Shown here one piece after another: positions 22,594 to 35,200 of a stretch of 64,000 bases of DNA. Each line of letters starts with the position of its first letter. The stretch's first letter is position 1. Source of the DNA: Fusarium oxysporum f. sp. lycopersici 4287. Its lineage: Eukaryota; Ascomycota; Sordariomycetes; Hypocreales; Nectriaceae. Location of the stretch: positions 453,047-517,046 of the forward strand of contig NC_030988.1 in the NCBI RefSeq assembly GCF_000149955.1, in the 5' to 3' direction. A program made the translations under genes and the position numbers. The notes beneath the pieces are model-generated. The model worked only from the letters and a program-made list of their open reading frames with translations. It was not told where the DNA came from and ran no database searches.

Positions 22594-23258
22594 AGCAGCG
22601 AGCGGATCAGCTAGTTATTGATTGAAATATTCTGTAACAATATGGATAGTTCTCAAATAAAGGACAAAGGGAAGAAATAGAAGCTCATGATTCGCTCTTC
22701 AGCATATTGTTTCGTATGACAAGTCAAAAGCAATGTTTTGGTAATGGTACATATAGGGCTGGACTTCGAGTCCATAGTTAATTGCGTCATAGTGCTTCCT
22801 CTAGCAGCTTACAGACTATATATGGGACCAAAGACGGTTGCAGGCTGAAGATTCACAATGCACGAAAATACTCTAGCATACATCAATACGAAACTACAAG
22901 GCTCCAAGATTGTCCCCCAGGATAGGCATCGTAAGCCCGATTGCTGTTGCATAGGACAGGCTCCAAATGATGATGTATTTATCCCTAGCACAGATGATAA
23001 ATATCTCTCACCGAAAAGGCAACATGAGAGATTCCGTTACTTCGAAGAGGGCCCTAGATGGACCAAACACGGCTCAGTCAAACTGTCTTGCCAACTTTGG
23101 CCCTATAGAGCAGGCATCCCTGCGGCGGGAACGAAAAAGGTATCAAAAGTCCAGCCGAAGGCCTTTCACTCTATATGAGATGATTCGGCTTGGGACTGGT
23201 TCTTCTTGGGTTGTGAGCCTTTTGCTAAGTCTGAATGAGTCTAGTAATATCTTTCACT
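22594..23258. other. No convincing gene
   Basis: Two overlapping open frames (22858-23178 and 22967-23308) lack family features. One overlaps the secreted-protein gene on the other strand. Confidence 0.4.
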
Positions 23259-23684
23259 TTATTGAGAGTTTGCGTGCCTGTGCCATCGGCGGTGGGGCTT
23301 GTAGTTAGTACCGTGAGCGTTACGCTTCTGCGGTCCTGCAAACTCAGGCTGGTGAGGTATGAGTTTATGCTTCTTGTGATGAGACTTTGGCTCAGGCTTA
23401 GGCTTAGGCCTAGACTGAGGATTTGTGTGGTGTGGTTTGGGTTGCTTGAGCTTGTAACGGCGAGTCTTAGGCCTCTGAGGTTGGGCGAACACAGGCTGAT
23501 AAAGCTTGGGTTTGAGCTTCGTGTAATAGGGCCTGAAATGAGTTTCGGGTTTTGGTCTATCGTATGATTTTACCTCTTCAGGTGAATTATAGCTCGCAGG
23601 CGTAGCATCACCTCCAGCCATAGCAATAGGGGCTGCGAGGATCCCCGTAGCAAAAATTATAAGTACAGCAGCAGAGAGCTTCAT
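23259..23684 (-). CDS. Small secreted basic Pro/Lys/His-rich protein
   Basis: 141 residues from ATG 23684. A classic signal peptide (M-K-L-S-A-A-V-L-I-I-F-A-T-G-I-L-A) is followed by A-P-I-A. The mature part has no cysteine and is dominated by Pro, Lys, Arg, His and Gln in P-K/P-R-rich runs (for example P-K-P-K-P-E-P-K-S-H-H-K-K-H-K). The composition suggests a disordered polycation that could bind acidic wall polymers or metal ions through its histidines. It could be an effector-type or wall protein; no homologue family is recognised. Confidence 0.6.
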   Translation of the reverse strand: MKLSAAVLIIFATGILAAPIAMAGGDATPASYNSPEEVKSYDRPKPETHFRPYYTKLKPKLYQPVFAQPQRPKTRRYKLKQPKPHHTNPQSRPKPKPEPKSHHKKHKLIPHQPEFAGPQKRNAHGTNYKPHRRWHRHANSQ

Positions 23685-24149
23685 GTTTATAGATATCGCA
23701 AGATAGAGAGCAGATTTCCTTTTGCTAAACAGTAAGTCTAAGGGATTGGTAGGAATGCTAGACTTTTACATGCTCAAGGTCACGGTATCTTAGAATGGCC
23801 CTGGTAATATAGCACATTAGGTAGCTCTAAGCCTGATTACTTAGGCTAGGCAGCCCTATCAGATCGGATCGCTATTTCCGAACGATATTTGGTAAGAAAT
23901 TGGCGTGGTCAGGTGTCTGTTAAGCTTTCTATTTTAAGCTGTGCAACTCCTTTCTAGGAGAAGTACGTCTAGCAGATGCAATTACCCCACGACAAGGACC
24001 AGCGGTCCACATCTTTAGTACCCGTCAATTACTGTCTTGCCAGTGCCATTGTAACAGATGCGTTATACACACAACGAAACGAATGACTATACCCAGATCA
24101 AAAGGTCAAGACGGCACTTATGATAGTAGACAAAATAGTTGCGTTGTAT

Positions 24150-24385
24150 TGTGAATGAGTTTGCGTCGTGAGCCTCAAAAAAGATCGCTTTGGAGGTGTG
24201 TCTAATCGACCTCCATCGCTTGTCTACATGCGCGACCTTGTGATAGTGCCACTCAGATCCGGAAGAGGTATCCGTCCAGCCTGGCCATGCCTGTCCCGAG
24301 CTGCGCCAACACGCTGGCACCCCCCGGAGACAAACCGTCGTCGAGGAGTCCAGTATGTTTACTTGAGATTGCAGCGCCGGGCCTA
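24150..24385 (-). mobile_element. LINE ORF2 C-terminal relic
   Basis: In frame-shifted pieces the minus strand reads D-G-L-S...A-S-V-L-A-Q-L-G-T-G-M-A-R-L-D-G-Y-L-F-R-I, matching the C-terminal region of LINE ORF2 (nucleotides about 7780-7930 of the full copy). A stop directly after F-R-I and loss of the zinc knuckle mark it as dead. No 3' tail is retained. Confidence 0.7.
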
Positions 24386-24587
24386 CGCAATCTGCCAGCA
24401 TAGACCTAGTACGGACTGGTTTATATCTTGAGAACTGAAAGCATCACAGTTGGATTGAAAGGGTATAGTTCTATTAGTGGATAATTATATCTAGAAATTG
24501 GTGTTTTGCGTAGCGATTGGCAGTCGTAAGTATATATCCTCAACTTATAGTTGCTTGTTTGTTGCTGCATACTACGTATTCATCAAT

Positions 24588-25847
24588 TTACACTTGCTTT
24601 AGTGGGGCAAACCTTTGATGTGGAAGGGCTACGTCTAAAACCTTTTTCATAGATTCCTCTTCGCCGCCGGACCGTGGCCGTAAACCAAGCTCATTTTTTA
24701 TTAGAACATCGACAGTTGCCTGGAAGAAACCCTTCGCAATCCGAGAACCAATCCCTTCAGCTGCTAGTCCTGGGCCTGAGTTAACCTCCATCAGCCAAAC
24801 ATGCTCGTCTTGATCAATCAGAAAGTCCAGAGCGAAGATCTCGAAACAGTCGGGATGGAGAACAATGTTAGTGTTCATAGATGCTGCTGCTAAAAAGCAT
24901 TCCCCCGTAATTTGCTGGACACGTAAGTAAGCTCTATCTTTCCATGACCCGTCCTGTCCGAAGAGATCGTCAGGTACTGTCCAGAAATCTCGCCTCGCCG
25001 ATTCTGAACAAACAGTGCCCTGTAAATGAGTATTGGTGAGTGCTGATCCTCTGCTCATAGACTCCCAGGGAGGGCAATAGGGTTCTGATGCTGAAATGAC
25101 TAGCAGCCCTTGGTAAAGATAGACTTGCAAGCGACCAACAGCAAGAACATAAGCTCGTATATGAAACTTTCTGTTATCTAAGCAGGGAACATTACTTATA
25201 TACCGTTGAGCGATGAATTGGCGTAGGCAAGATGAAGGCACTGCCCCGCTTGCCAGAGCATCGTTGGAAAACACGACCTTTACGTTTTCTGAGACTTCAT
25301 CTTCATCGTCTTCGACAGATTCGAAGATTTCCCTCAGTTGACCTTCGTCGCTGAAGAGTCTGATGCCATCGCCACGTGCGGTCATCGCGGGTTTCAAGAT
25401 CCACCACTGTCGATCTTTCAGCACAAGTCCAGTGTTGTAGGATAATGACCTGCAAAGCTCATAAGAGTCCGACTCTGCAAGAGCTTCCTCTAAGTATTCC
25501 GCATAATCGATCTCAAAGGAAACTGTCGTGGGCATGCAACTTGACAGTACGTTCCCTGGTCTCTTAGCAGACCAGTACTCGACTACCGTTGCCAAACAGT
25601 CTTTACGGGTTAGAGCATCTGTCAATGGATACATGCTAAATAAAGCTCTTGAATGAGTCGGTATGACTAGAGGTTTTTCCGGTTGCATGTGGCAAAGGAT
25701 GAGAAGTAAATGATTTTCGGTGGGTAGTTCGTCTGTATGCTTGATGATAGTACATTCATATGCAGAGGCGATGTAACCTTGAAGAGCATCGTTCAGCCAG
25801 GGGTATCCAAGTTCAATCAGCACAAACAATTCCATCCTGTGCACCAT
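24588..25847 (-). CDS. Tubulin-tyrosine ligase domain protein, Pby1-like
   Basis: 419 residues with a TTL-type ATP-grasp domain. TTL enzymes join an amino acid to a protein C-terminus using ATP; the yeast relative Pby1 is a P-body component. Seen here: W-I-L-K-P-A-M-T-A-R-G-D-G-I at about 149-162 (nucleotide-binding Lys and Gly loop), F-I-A-Q-R-Y-I and K-F-H-I-R-A-Y-V-L around 212-235, and the metal-binding L-D-F-L...L-M-E-V-N-S-G-P-G near 350-372. The N-terminal 120 residues resemble the SurE-free half of Pby1-like proteins. Yeast Pby1 also carries an N-terminal SurE-like domain that is absent here. Start: Met at 25847 or the second Met four codons on. This is one of the few intact conserved genes in the window. 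Confidence 0.82.
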   Translation of the reverse strand: MVHRMELFVLIELGYPWLNDALQGYIASAYECTIIKHTDELPTENHLLLILCHMQPEKPLVIPTHSRALFSMYPLTDALTRKDCLATVVEYWSAKRPGNVLSSCMPTTVSFEIDYAEYLEEALAESDSYELCRSLSYNTGLVLKDRQWWILKPAMTARGDGIRLFSDEGQLREIFESVEDDEDEVSENVKVVFSNDALASGAVPSSCLRQFIAQRYISNVPCLDNRKFHIRAYVLAVGRLQVYLYQGLLVISASEPYCPPWESMSRGSALTNTHLQGTVCSESARRDFWTVPDDLFGQDGSWKDRAYLRVQQITGECFLAAASMNTNIVLHPDCFEIFALDFLIDQDEHVWLMEVNSGPGLAAEGIGSRIAKGFFQATVDVLIKNELGLRPRSGGEEESMKKVLDVALPHQRFAPLKQV

Positions 25848-27201
25848 CTTGTTACGTTTTGTAGCGAGTATTGAATTACTTTATATCATGTTGCGCTATG
25901 GTATGCTGCTAGATATTATGGCCCGTTATAGCAGTTTATTTTGCATAGCTAATAATACGCAGGTTTACATATTTGTCTTTGGGGTTTAGCATCTGCACTT
26001 TTATTATGTTTTCTCTGACCTAACTTATCTAAGTTATATAGATAGCAAATTGTGATGGTATTAGAAGGAGCTATTCCCTAAATTGGCTATAGCTATAGCG
26101 GCTCTCATTCTTCGTCGCCTTACTTATACAACGCATTATCTCTAGAAGCTTTTCTTTTTTCTTTTTAACCTTTAATTCCAGAAACATGTATAATAAGCAA
26201 ACTGGACCGACAATGGAACCAGACATCATACTGGAAACGAAGATCTGGCCACTGCCACATGGTCCGAAGGGAGATTCAAAATAGGTCAATAAAAAAGCTT
26301 ATATCAATCATATAAGGTGTCATATGTCGAGAAAACGTAACTTGTCAGAAAGGTCGCTTGTAGTTCCCTCGAAGAGGGAACCAGCTGTCAGTTACTTCAA
26401 GGGTTTTCCGATAGTTAGAGTAAGATTCTAGTGACGGTCTTATAACGAGATCCTGAGGGCCCCAAAGGTCCAAATTCGGAGTTTTAGACTGCTGACCTTG
26501 GATGCCTCGCTCTGCCCGAGGGCTGGCTAGGCTTGCCTATCCTACATATTATAGTAAACCATACTCGACCACAAGTCCTTCACAGCCTCCTCCACGACCT
26601 TCACCTGGCTCTCAGACCTCTCTAGAGCCAGCCAGTCTAACCTTCCCGGCTCTTCGCAAGTAGAGTCCGATGCAACCAAGCTCAGCACCTTTGGCTCTGT
26701 CGCCAATGTCTCAGATCTATCTGTCTTTCCCTCTGGATCAGTTGGGTCACCAGAGCTCGGCTGAGTGGTTTGTGTCCCTTCCTTTTCACATCAGAACAAG
26801 AACGCTGATCTTGCGGAGATGACGCATCTACGTCAAGGCCCATATTGTCATATCTGGAATAACCCTTGTCGATCTCCCTAGATGCAAGAAGTCTAGACTA
26901 TCGTTAATCCTACTCTCAGGGGACCCGAACGCAGAGCATGGTGGCATTTCTGCCTTGATCTTGCGCAACGGCTTTGAGAGAAGACCTTGCCAAATAGTTA
27001 ACAGAAATGCCAGCTTAATGCATAGTAACTCAAGTCTATTAGGTCTTACTAAATAGATTCCTACTGAGAAATATATGCTGTTAATCCTGGCTAAAATCCT
27101 ATTAAAGATTTACCAGCACTAAAAGGTTATAGATCTTTAAGCGATGCCGATTCTCAAGTTTATTGCCACTTACAGTCCGGGCGATAAGTTTGAGTCGGCG
27201 T
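25848..27201. other. No recognisable gene
   Basis: AT-rich to about 26.3 kb. From about 26560 to 26780 one frame stays open for some 70 Ser/Leu-rich codons without a recognisable family, possibly an old repeat or gene relic. Confidence 0.4.
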
Positions 27202-27523
27202 GACCATCGCCAAGGACGTGGGCTACATTAACGTTGCTGGAACGTCCCAGTACATCATCCAACCTGTTGCTGGTGGTGTAGCCTTTGGCTACAAGGGGTT
27301 GGTTAAATGGGAAGGACTGGTATTCTGGCATCGCACCATGCAATCTGGCTAGCTGGCGATGTAAATATGTTCAATTTCGCTACCTGAGCTACACGGGACC
27401 TTGGCTTAGTGGCCCGTTGGCTGCAATGGCACCTCAATCAGCTTTACTGACGGTGGTCCTATTGCAGTTTCGTTTATGCAGGGTGATGTGGACTGGCTGT
27501 TTATCTGGGAATAGGTTATAGAG
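27202..27523 (+). pseudogene. Decayed gene, family unknown
   Basis: Three frames in turn carry protein-like sequence: Y-I-N-V-A-G-T-S-Q-Y-I-I-Q, then W-Y-S-G-I-A-P-C in another frame, and finally N-G-T-S-I-S-F-T-D-G-G-P-I-A-V-S before D-W-L-F-I-W-E and a stop. The pattern (aromatic, Gly, short strands) suggests a beta-rich secreted or lectin-like protein broken by at least two frameshifts. No family is named. Confidence 0.4.
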
Positions 27524-28856
27524 AAGAGAAAGGCAGTGCACGTGACACGTATTTGTATCAAGGGTATTTTCGCCGCAGCGGAAAACAAACTCAGGGATGC
27601 ATTCAAGTCATATAGCGACGATAAGCGGATCGTAAAATGACCCAGCAGCTCTAACTGCTATAGTGCAAAAAGGAGGTAGAGGTATAAATACAAGCTATGG
27701 TTTGTCTCTCTCGAAAAAACTACTATAAGCCTTTAAAACAATTCATGTGAATACTAAGAGGTTGTGGCGGTTTCAACTGGATAGTAAACCAAGAAATCAT
27801 CATGATAACGAAGAAGATGGCTTTTCATCTATTATATGAACCATGCATTGCAATATGTCCCTACATTTCGCCTGCTGTGCCAGTGATTTCGAAGGGTGGG
27901 CTTGCTTTCGTTTATATATGCCACAACTCCATGAGGACAACTGAAGCCCAGAACTTAGACCCTGAGTCGATAAAGAATGCGAATGGAGGCCGAGTAGATA
28001 GATCAAGAGAAATATATACCGCTGCCGTACACTACTTTATGCTTCTCCCGTGGTACATGTGTTATTTGCAGCTGAGGCTTGTGGCTGAAACTTTGCTCTA
28101 TCCCAAAATAGCTGTGGTATATTGGTAGCGTTCTAGCATGCGATTCAACCACGGGCCTGCCGATATCTCGTCTGGGCGGCAGCTAAATCATCCCCTTTCT
28201 CACTCCTGAGCAGGTTTCCTCGAGGTAATAACTTCTCCATACAGCAGGCTACCTACTTATATAGTACGGACTGACCTCAGGAACTATATAAAATCACACA
28301 GCTGCAAGTCTTTGAAGAAATCCCGCTCGTAGCAATGTATGTATTATCGTTTCTATCTATCGTGATCTACTATGAATGGGCTAACGGAGTGTGTGATGTC
28401 ACTTGACAGAAAGGATTTTCATATCTTGTTTCCCTTGGCCTTGTGGCACTTGGCATTGCGCACCATCCAAACTGGTAGCAATTCAGACTCAACTGAGGCA
28501 CCTTGACGCTGGGAGGTGGCAATTGACTGAGACTCTCTTCCTATTGTAGGCTTCAAGCACTTGATATAGTACTGAGAACCTTGAAAATGCGGCCAGAGTC
28601 AGCTGCAGCTTCTATTCAGAAATCAGACGGTGCTAGGCTAGTCACGGGTCCTTATCCGAAGCGATTGCCTTGCTTTTATCTTAGATAATACAGTCTCTTA
28701 ATCCTCGTTCTTAAGCACGCTTCGGTGCAATTAGCTACTCGTTACACCATAACATCATTGGGCCATCGCAGCAGATACTTAATCAAGGTGACAGGTAGGG
28801 CCGGCTCTCTGTAATCGCAAAGCCTAAATAACAGTTCTACTTTTACTCTTCCAGTG

Positions 28857-29198
28857 AACGGTATCGAGGTGGAAATGGCCTAGAATGTCCCAATTGACAT
28901 CAAGAATCCCGAGTTATTGTACGGCTCGTATTGGCACCGCTACATCCCTGATTTGCTTACCATGAGCTGGACTTATTCCTAAAACGATCTTCGTCACCAT
29001 TCCTCTGTCTGCCCTTACTCGTGGGCCATTCCTCGCGGCCTTAATGCCGGAGAAGCTAATAGAGATAGTCTAGGCAGCGAGAATTCCTTTCGAATTCAAC
29101 GCGGAGAGATTGACAAGAAAGCGTTGGACTCAGAGAGCAAGGCGGTGTGTACAATATGGATCGATGAAATGAATGACGGTGACATAACGATATGCTAA
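28857..29198 (+). pseudogene. Decayed gene exon, family unknown
   Basis: A 114-codon frame following an intron-like acceptor (TTACTCTTCCAG). It contains in-frame TAG and TAA codons but is otherwise protein-like: Y-G-S-Y-W-H-R-Y-I-P-D-L-L, P-Y-S-W-A-I-P-R-G-L-N-A-G-E-A, E-I-D-K-K-A-L-D-S-E-S. Both stops could come from CAG/CAA by C-to-T change. A signal-peptide-like sequence near 28413-28470 (S-Y-L-V-S-L-G-L-V-A-L-G-I-A) could be its 5' exon. Confidence 0.4.
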
Positions 29199-29744
29199 TC
29201 GTGCAATCACTGGTATTACGAATATGTCATCAGGTGGCTAAAGAAGGATATGTTGAGCTCGACTTGTCAAAAATGGATCGCATGGGGCAATCAAAGAGTG
29301 TACAGCAGGAACAACAATGACAGTAACCTTTCCCAGGAGTTGACATCGGAACCTATCATTACCCTACCGACCTTTTCCAGAACGCAAAGATGGAAGATAA
29401 ACTTTTAGCCATAGGTTTCAACTGCAAATACACATACCTCAACAATTCATATAAAACATGGATCATAAATATATTAAACTCCATGCCCCTTACCTCCTAT
29501 TTCACATTTATGTTCTTTAAGATATGCTGGGTTTATATGCTATTCAGTATTATAGAGGTACTAATAATCATTCTTATAATAGCTACTTTTATTTCCACTA
29601 TTCATTACTTCCTTCAACGTTAGCCTTTAATTCTCTGAGTCTCTTCGATCTTCGTATACTTCCTGTTAATTTCAATCCTTCCCGCCATTTAGCATATGAG
29701 TCTCTTCGTTTCAAGGCATCACTTAGCATTTTTGAATTATTCTC
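29199..29744. other. No recognisable gene
   Basis: AT-rich spacer; the open frames here are hydrophobic low-complexity and not convincing. Confidence 0.5.
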
Positions 29745-32232
29745 CTAGAAGGTCTCTCCATCGTCCTTGTCGAATGCCCTATTGAATGTAGTCTTTGACA
29801 GCACGAATAACTCGTCTGCTCCACGAAGTCTTCCAAGTACACTGATTGAGCCGTCACCCCCTACCGCAATGTTTTTAACCACGAAATCGAGGACTTTGAT
29901 TCCAGGAAGAGAGTGAGCGTCTCTGCTTTCAAGAGGTTTTGTTTTACTTATGAAACTTTTCAGGGCATCGGGTAATTCATTTCTGCGAACAACATATGCC
30001 TTTTCCGGGCTATCTTCCTCATATAACCTCAAATCCCCGCGAGGCATAATACCCTCGATCCGCATATCGTTGACATTTATATAAGGCAGCTCGTCTCCCA
30101 TTCTGAAATCCTCCTGTGATTTCAGACCATGACATGGACCCCGTTCATAACGATTAGGCGATCCCACTCCCAAGCATCTTTCTTTAGGCTGCTCCCTCAA
30201 TCCGTTTGTCTCAGCTAAGCCACTTGTAAGTTGTTGCGGTATTCCTTTTTTATTCCTTCTCCTTCTTGTATGGGACCTGTCACCCTCATCTGAGCCATCC
30301 AATCTTATAGATGAAACAACCTCTGACACTGAATCTGCAGAGTTGACAGCCTCTATATGGGCTGCCACCCGTTCTGCAATGTCAAAATTCTCAATTGCTG
30401 TGATCAATTTTGTCTTGTCCCTGTCGTGAATAAGCTTACGGGCCCTCATTGCTATTATGCAGATAATGACATCTTGGTCCTTCAGTGGTTCCACACGTTC
30501 AAGAACAGTACCTTTCAAGGATATCTTCCAATGTTTGTCAACATAATCTACGTTTCCGAAAGGAAAATTGCCATTAGCCTTAGAACTATAATAATCATCA
30601 AAATCTATGCTTGACGTTCCATATATCCTCTGGGTATTCATGTCTCTCAATGAGCCATCTTGCCCATTCCAAGACCCTACTGCGAGCTTCGGATCCCGGG
30701 ATATTTTAGAGATAAACCTTTCTTTACTTGGATCTCTTAGGAAGGCCATCTTTAGCCGAGGAATCCTCCACATTTCAATCGCTAGTGGATCTGGTTTCAG
30801 ATCGTTAAGGACCAACAGACCATTTTTTCGCAGCCTTTTTAAATCCTCAACGTCTTGACGATTGAAGTTGTGATCGATAAAATTATCATACACCTCAAAG
30901 AGCTGGTGAAGGTTTTTCACATAATTTAAGCTCTTTAGCTTATCTATATGCATGGATATTCTGTGTATCAGGTCAAACGCTGTAGTGGCTTCAACGAAAT
31001 CTTCCACTTTCCCCATAAGTATGTCCTTTGTATTTTTGGTGATCTTCATTGCAACAGTGCAGATAAGTACTTCTTTCCGCCTTAGTACCAGGAGGTGATC
31101 GAGACAGAAATGCCGCAGAGATCTCTTTGATATTCGCTGCTGTTCCCAGACTCCATGTGGCTCCAACCCCCGTTGTATATGTTCACAACAATTCGGATCT
31201 GTCTGATATACCGAGCCATCTCCTCTGTGAATATTTACGGCGAGCTCTTCATCAGCTAGCAGGTTCGAGATAAAGTCGGATGTTGGGTCGTTTTGGACAA
31301 TAAATTCAAGACAAGGAAGTCGTCGGTACTCCTTGTTCGTGGACCGGAATTCGTGGCCACCGCGCCAATCTGGGCCTCTATCCGGTCCTTGCCCGCCAAG
31401 CACCAACAATCCATTATCCGTGAGATGAACCAATGATCTATATTCCTCTTCCTTTTCGCAGTCTTGCCTAAGTGAACCTAAGTATGGCGAGTCGGAAGAA
31501 GCCCACTTTCTTTTCTCATGACTACCCGTAAGGAACTTTCTGTTATGCTCCAGGAGATCTGGCCATGTTTTTTTCCCTGTCCACCATAGTAGGTAGTCTT
31601 TTAAAATGGTTGGACACTGTCTTTGCCAGGCCTAGTTCGTTATGAGCCTTGCTCGTCTTTAAAAACTCGTTTAGGTTCATTGCAACGGCACAGATAAAGA
31701 TATCCTTATCCTCTAAAGCTTTCACATTGTCGAGACCCAAGGCTTTTAGCGACAGATCATTCGTATCCCGATGAAACGTCTTCCAGGCATCATCTGAGTT
31801 TACTCGTCGGCGTTGTAGATATGGTACCTTTTCACCGCGAAATGAACCCTCTCGTTCGTTCCACAGGCCTACTGTCAGTAGAGGGTCATATTCCAAGGCT
31901 GCGAATATGTTTGCCATTCTGCTCGGGGCCTCATGGATGATATACTCAAGATATGGGATCGGTCGGAGTTCATAATCCTCCTTGTTGAATGGTTCCGACT
32001 CGCAAGGATCACTTTCTTTATCTCCTCTCATTACAGAAAGCCCCGGGCTTACTGCGTTGCAGTCTGCTCCCCGTTCGCAGTCTCTCTTAGAGTTTTCATT
32101 ATATGGTGAAAAACAATGACATCCGTCAAGACTAAGTTCAACATAATACTGGTTTGGAAGCAAGAGATGCTTAAGCTCCTTGACAGTAGTATCCCATTTA
32201 GTATCACGCATTTTAATCGGCCAGAGCTGCAT
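29745..32232 (-). CDS. Repeat-module protein (three ~200-aa modules), one frameshift
   Basis: About 829 codons on the minus strand in two frames (32232 to about 31570, then to 29745). The second frame is open through the 110-bp gap between the apparent ORFs. The frames meet in a run of seven T (31568-31574); six would make one continuous protein, so it is either a recent mutation or an assembly error. The protein has three modules of about 200 residues, each with: an L-P/I-P-x-L-E/K entry, a D-P-x-L-x-V...W-N-x-x-(D/E)-G-S-x-R core, a long helical spacer, and a closing D/E-V/I-x-I-C-x-V/I-A-M signature (CAVAM near 31685, CTVAM near 31054, CIIAM near 30454). Between modules lies N-G-L-L-V-L. 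The tail is basic (R-R-R-R-N-K-K). No family recognised; no signal or membrane segment. Confidence 0.6.
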
Positions 32233-35200
32233 AGAGATGTTTTGTCCTTATTGAAATAAGCCTTGTCTTTATATAATAAATACAAATATTTCACTATAAG
32301 CTATGTATAGCAGTTTATATATATCGCTTTAGATACATAATTGTCTTGGCGCCTGGATGCTGTACTAGCTCGGTTGAAGATGGTAACCCAACAAGGAGGG
32401 CCATTCCTGCAGTCGCTTGCATAAGGTCAAGGCGCTCGGCGAGCAGCGGCGTCAGCTGTATCGACAGATTGCCATACTGCTCAGAAATTGTCATCCCAAA
32501 AACAACCGTCCTGTATTCTCCACCAGCTTCACAATGCTAAAGTCTTGCCACGACTTTGGTCAGTGTTTTCCTCTGCTCCCATATTAATCCCTCAATTATT
32601 GTTACCGCGATCCCTAGGTACAGGGCTTGTAAATAAATTTCCTTACTCAGTATCATAATTCAGCTTTTTTAACTTAAGAAAAAGAATGAAATGATATTTA
32701 TAATAAGTCTATTATTTATCTTATAGGTGTCAAAATAAAATATATAAAAGTGTTCGAACAATAGAGATATCCTGGCTTTTTAAGGTGGGGATGTTACGAG
32801 CTAACAAAAGAACTTCGCCAACTCCGGATGGCCGCGATGCTCTCTTTATCATCCCCCAATTATCCTTGTATACAGTGCCATTCCACTACTAGTCCTTGCG
32901 TTAACCCTGCTAACACTAAAAAGCCCGCGTCGATCTAAAGCTCACCATGAGCTACCTTTCAGGTGGTTCGAATGATATACACAAACGCCTCGTGACCTAC
33001 GTAATGGCACAGGTGCTCCTTGTGGCGCACCAAGCCCCGATTCCGCGCGAGCTGCTTCACACCATGATGGCCAAGGTCTTATGCCGCCTGTCCAAAGTTG
33101 AAGGGCTGAGGAGTGGCTTTCGACTGTCTATGACGTTGTATCAGCAGCTTCGAAATATCTGAAGGAGAGATTGGAACGAATCTGTAATCATTCGGAGGAA
33201 CAGCTGGATATCACATCCTTATCCTCAATTTAGAGGAAGGACCAAACAGCTGGGAGCTGGTTTTCTTTTGAGAACCCGATTTAACCCTCTTGGCGTTGAT
33301 GAAAACGCTGTGTCCTAGCCAGCCTGACACCTCAGGAGCCTTTGTACGGACACATGAATATGTGTGAGGCTTCGCATCCAAGTGGGGAAAGTAAAGTTCC
33401 AATCTAGGATAGCCAGCGACATTTTAAAACTCAGGAAAACGAGCGAACGATATCAGTCTTGGTGTAGGATGCTAAACACAAACAAGCTTTTCCTCCTGCC
33501 ACGTCAAAAGAATCTCTGCGGTCATGGCCGATGTTGTAACCCATGGGTACATTGTATGAAATGGCGCTGCCGCCGTCAGCCACGAGTGGCATCATCGGAC
33601 TTGGTGGTAGACTATCATTCGAGCTGTTGAATGATGGGCGTTTCGGGCCCCTTCAAAGTACCATCGTTTGAGCCCTGTGGGCTTGAGAAACTTAATCACG
33701 TCATCCGGCCGACCCGGCTCAGCAGCGTTCCAGAACCCGGAATGAAACTCGACAGCCAGTGGGATAGGCAGGTTATTATCAATTTCAGTACGAGCAGGCC
33801 TCGACGAGGTAGTGCTGTATGGCGACTGCAGCATTAACGGTCCACGGTCAAGTTCTAGATCAAGCACGTCCTCGGTTAGCAGCACCCCATGTGTCTGAAA
33901 GCCAAACGTATCAAACCAGCCGTCTCAAGATGGTAGTGTACGATTCTTTTAAGGGAAAGTGGAGGCTAGCTAACGCTTTCAATAGGTCTGGCAGAGGCTC
34001 ATGAGCAGGTGAATCACGAAAAGGTCGAGGAGTTATCTGGGTTACAAAATACAATCGAGGCTAAGAAGCGTCGTAAAGACAGCTGGTAATTATAAAGTCC
34101 TATTTAAGAGAAGGTGAGGTTAGCTAATACGTAAAATAGGTCGCGACTACACCATTTTTACTAATGTTTTATGTTGTAGTGCCTTATCTTAAGGCATAAC
34201 TCCAGATTCCTACCAGACAGTAATTAGGGTAGTAGGCAAGGAGTTTATTATCTTATAGAAGTTGTGTAATAGCAGCTTGTAATGAAGCAATAATAGAAAG
34301 AAACACTCAATTAATACGTTATGTTTTATAATATTTATGGGATACGTTGAGTAACACATTCCACAGAACAGCAAAAAGGGCAAGAATTATATGATTCCCT
34401 CAAACGATTGAGATAATGCAATGCCTGATCTCTATGAACAGCTAAAGGAAGGGGCTTCTCATCATCCCCTGCGTCTCGTCATCCTGTCGACCCTAGAATG
34501 GAAAGACTCATCCGGGAATTTAGGGTAACCCGTGTTCTCGGAAATCTGCCTCTCCAGGGGGGTAAAATACATGAGACTGGCTTACACCAAAATCCACCGA
34601 TCTACCACCAATTCCACTCTCGTGTTTTATCCCCACCTAGCTTTCCTATCAGTGGCATGGCTTTTGCTGGGAAGTTTGTAGAGCATGCATCTCCAATGTT
34701 AGCGCGTTATCTGTGGCAAAGTTGCAAGACTCACTTTCCTGTAGCTTTAATGCCAAAAAAAAAACATGTACCTGTTACAATTGTATGTAGATCTCTTATA
34801 TTTTACCCGCTCCCTGTTTATCCAGTTATAATATATATATTAAGAGGCCAGTATGTGGAAGTAATTCCTTCTAAGTAAACTGTTTCTATTCAAGACCCTT
34901 AAGGGCTGTATTATCTACTGCAAAAGGGGTCGATATGATGATTGCATCCCTCTGGAGAAATCCGTTATAACCCTATGCTTTGTGCCGAGATTGTGACTCC
35001 ATGCCCAACGCAGGCTTTCAGAAACTAGCTTATCCCCTACTCAAGTGATGTTCTCTCTCTTGTTTTGCTTAGCGTTAATCTTTCATGACCAAGAGCCAAA
35101 TTCTATCACCTCGTTTCTTATCCCAAGACAAGGTAGGCAAGCGCCGGGACACTGTGCCCATGCTTGCCGGAAGCCAAGTGCATATGCTAAAGGCAAATAT

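Noticed and set aside
26560..27000. Another LINE endonuclease fragment
   Set aside because: A segment reading L-L-S-G-D-P-N-A-E-H-G vaguely recalls the endonuclease G-D-F-N motif, but no neighbouring motif supports it.
29390..29748. Two small hydrophobic genes
   Set aside because: AT-rich low complexity, with no conserved pattern or splice support.
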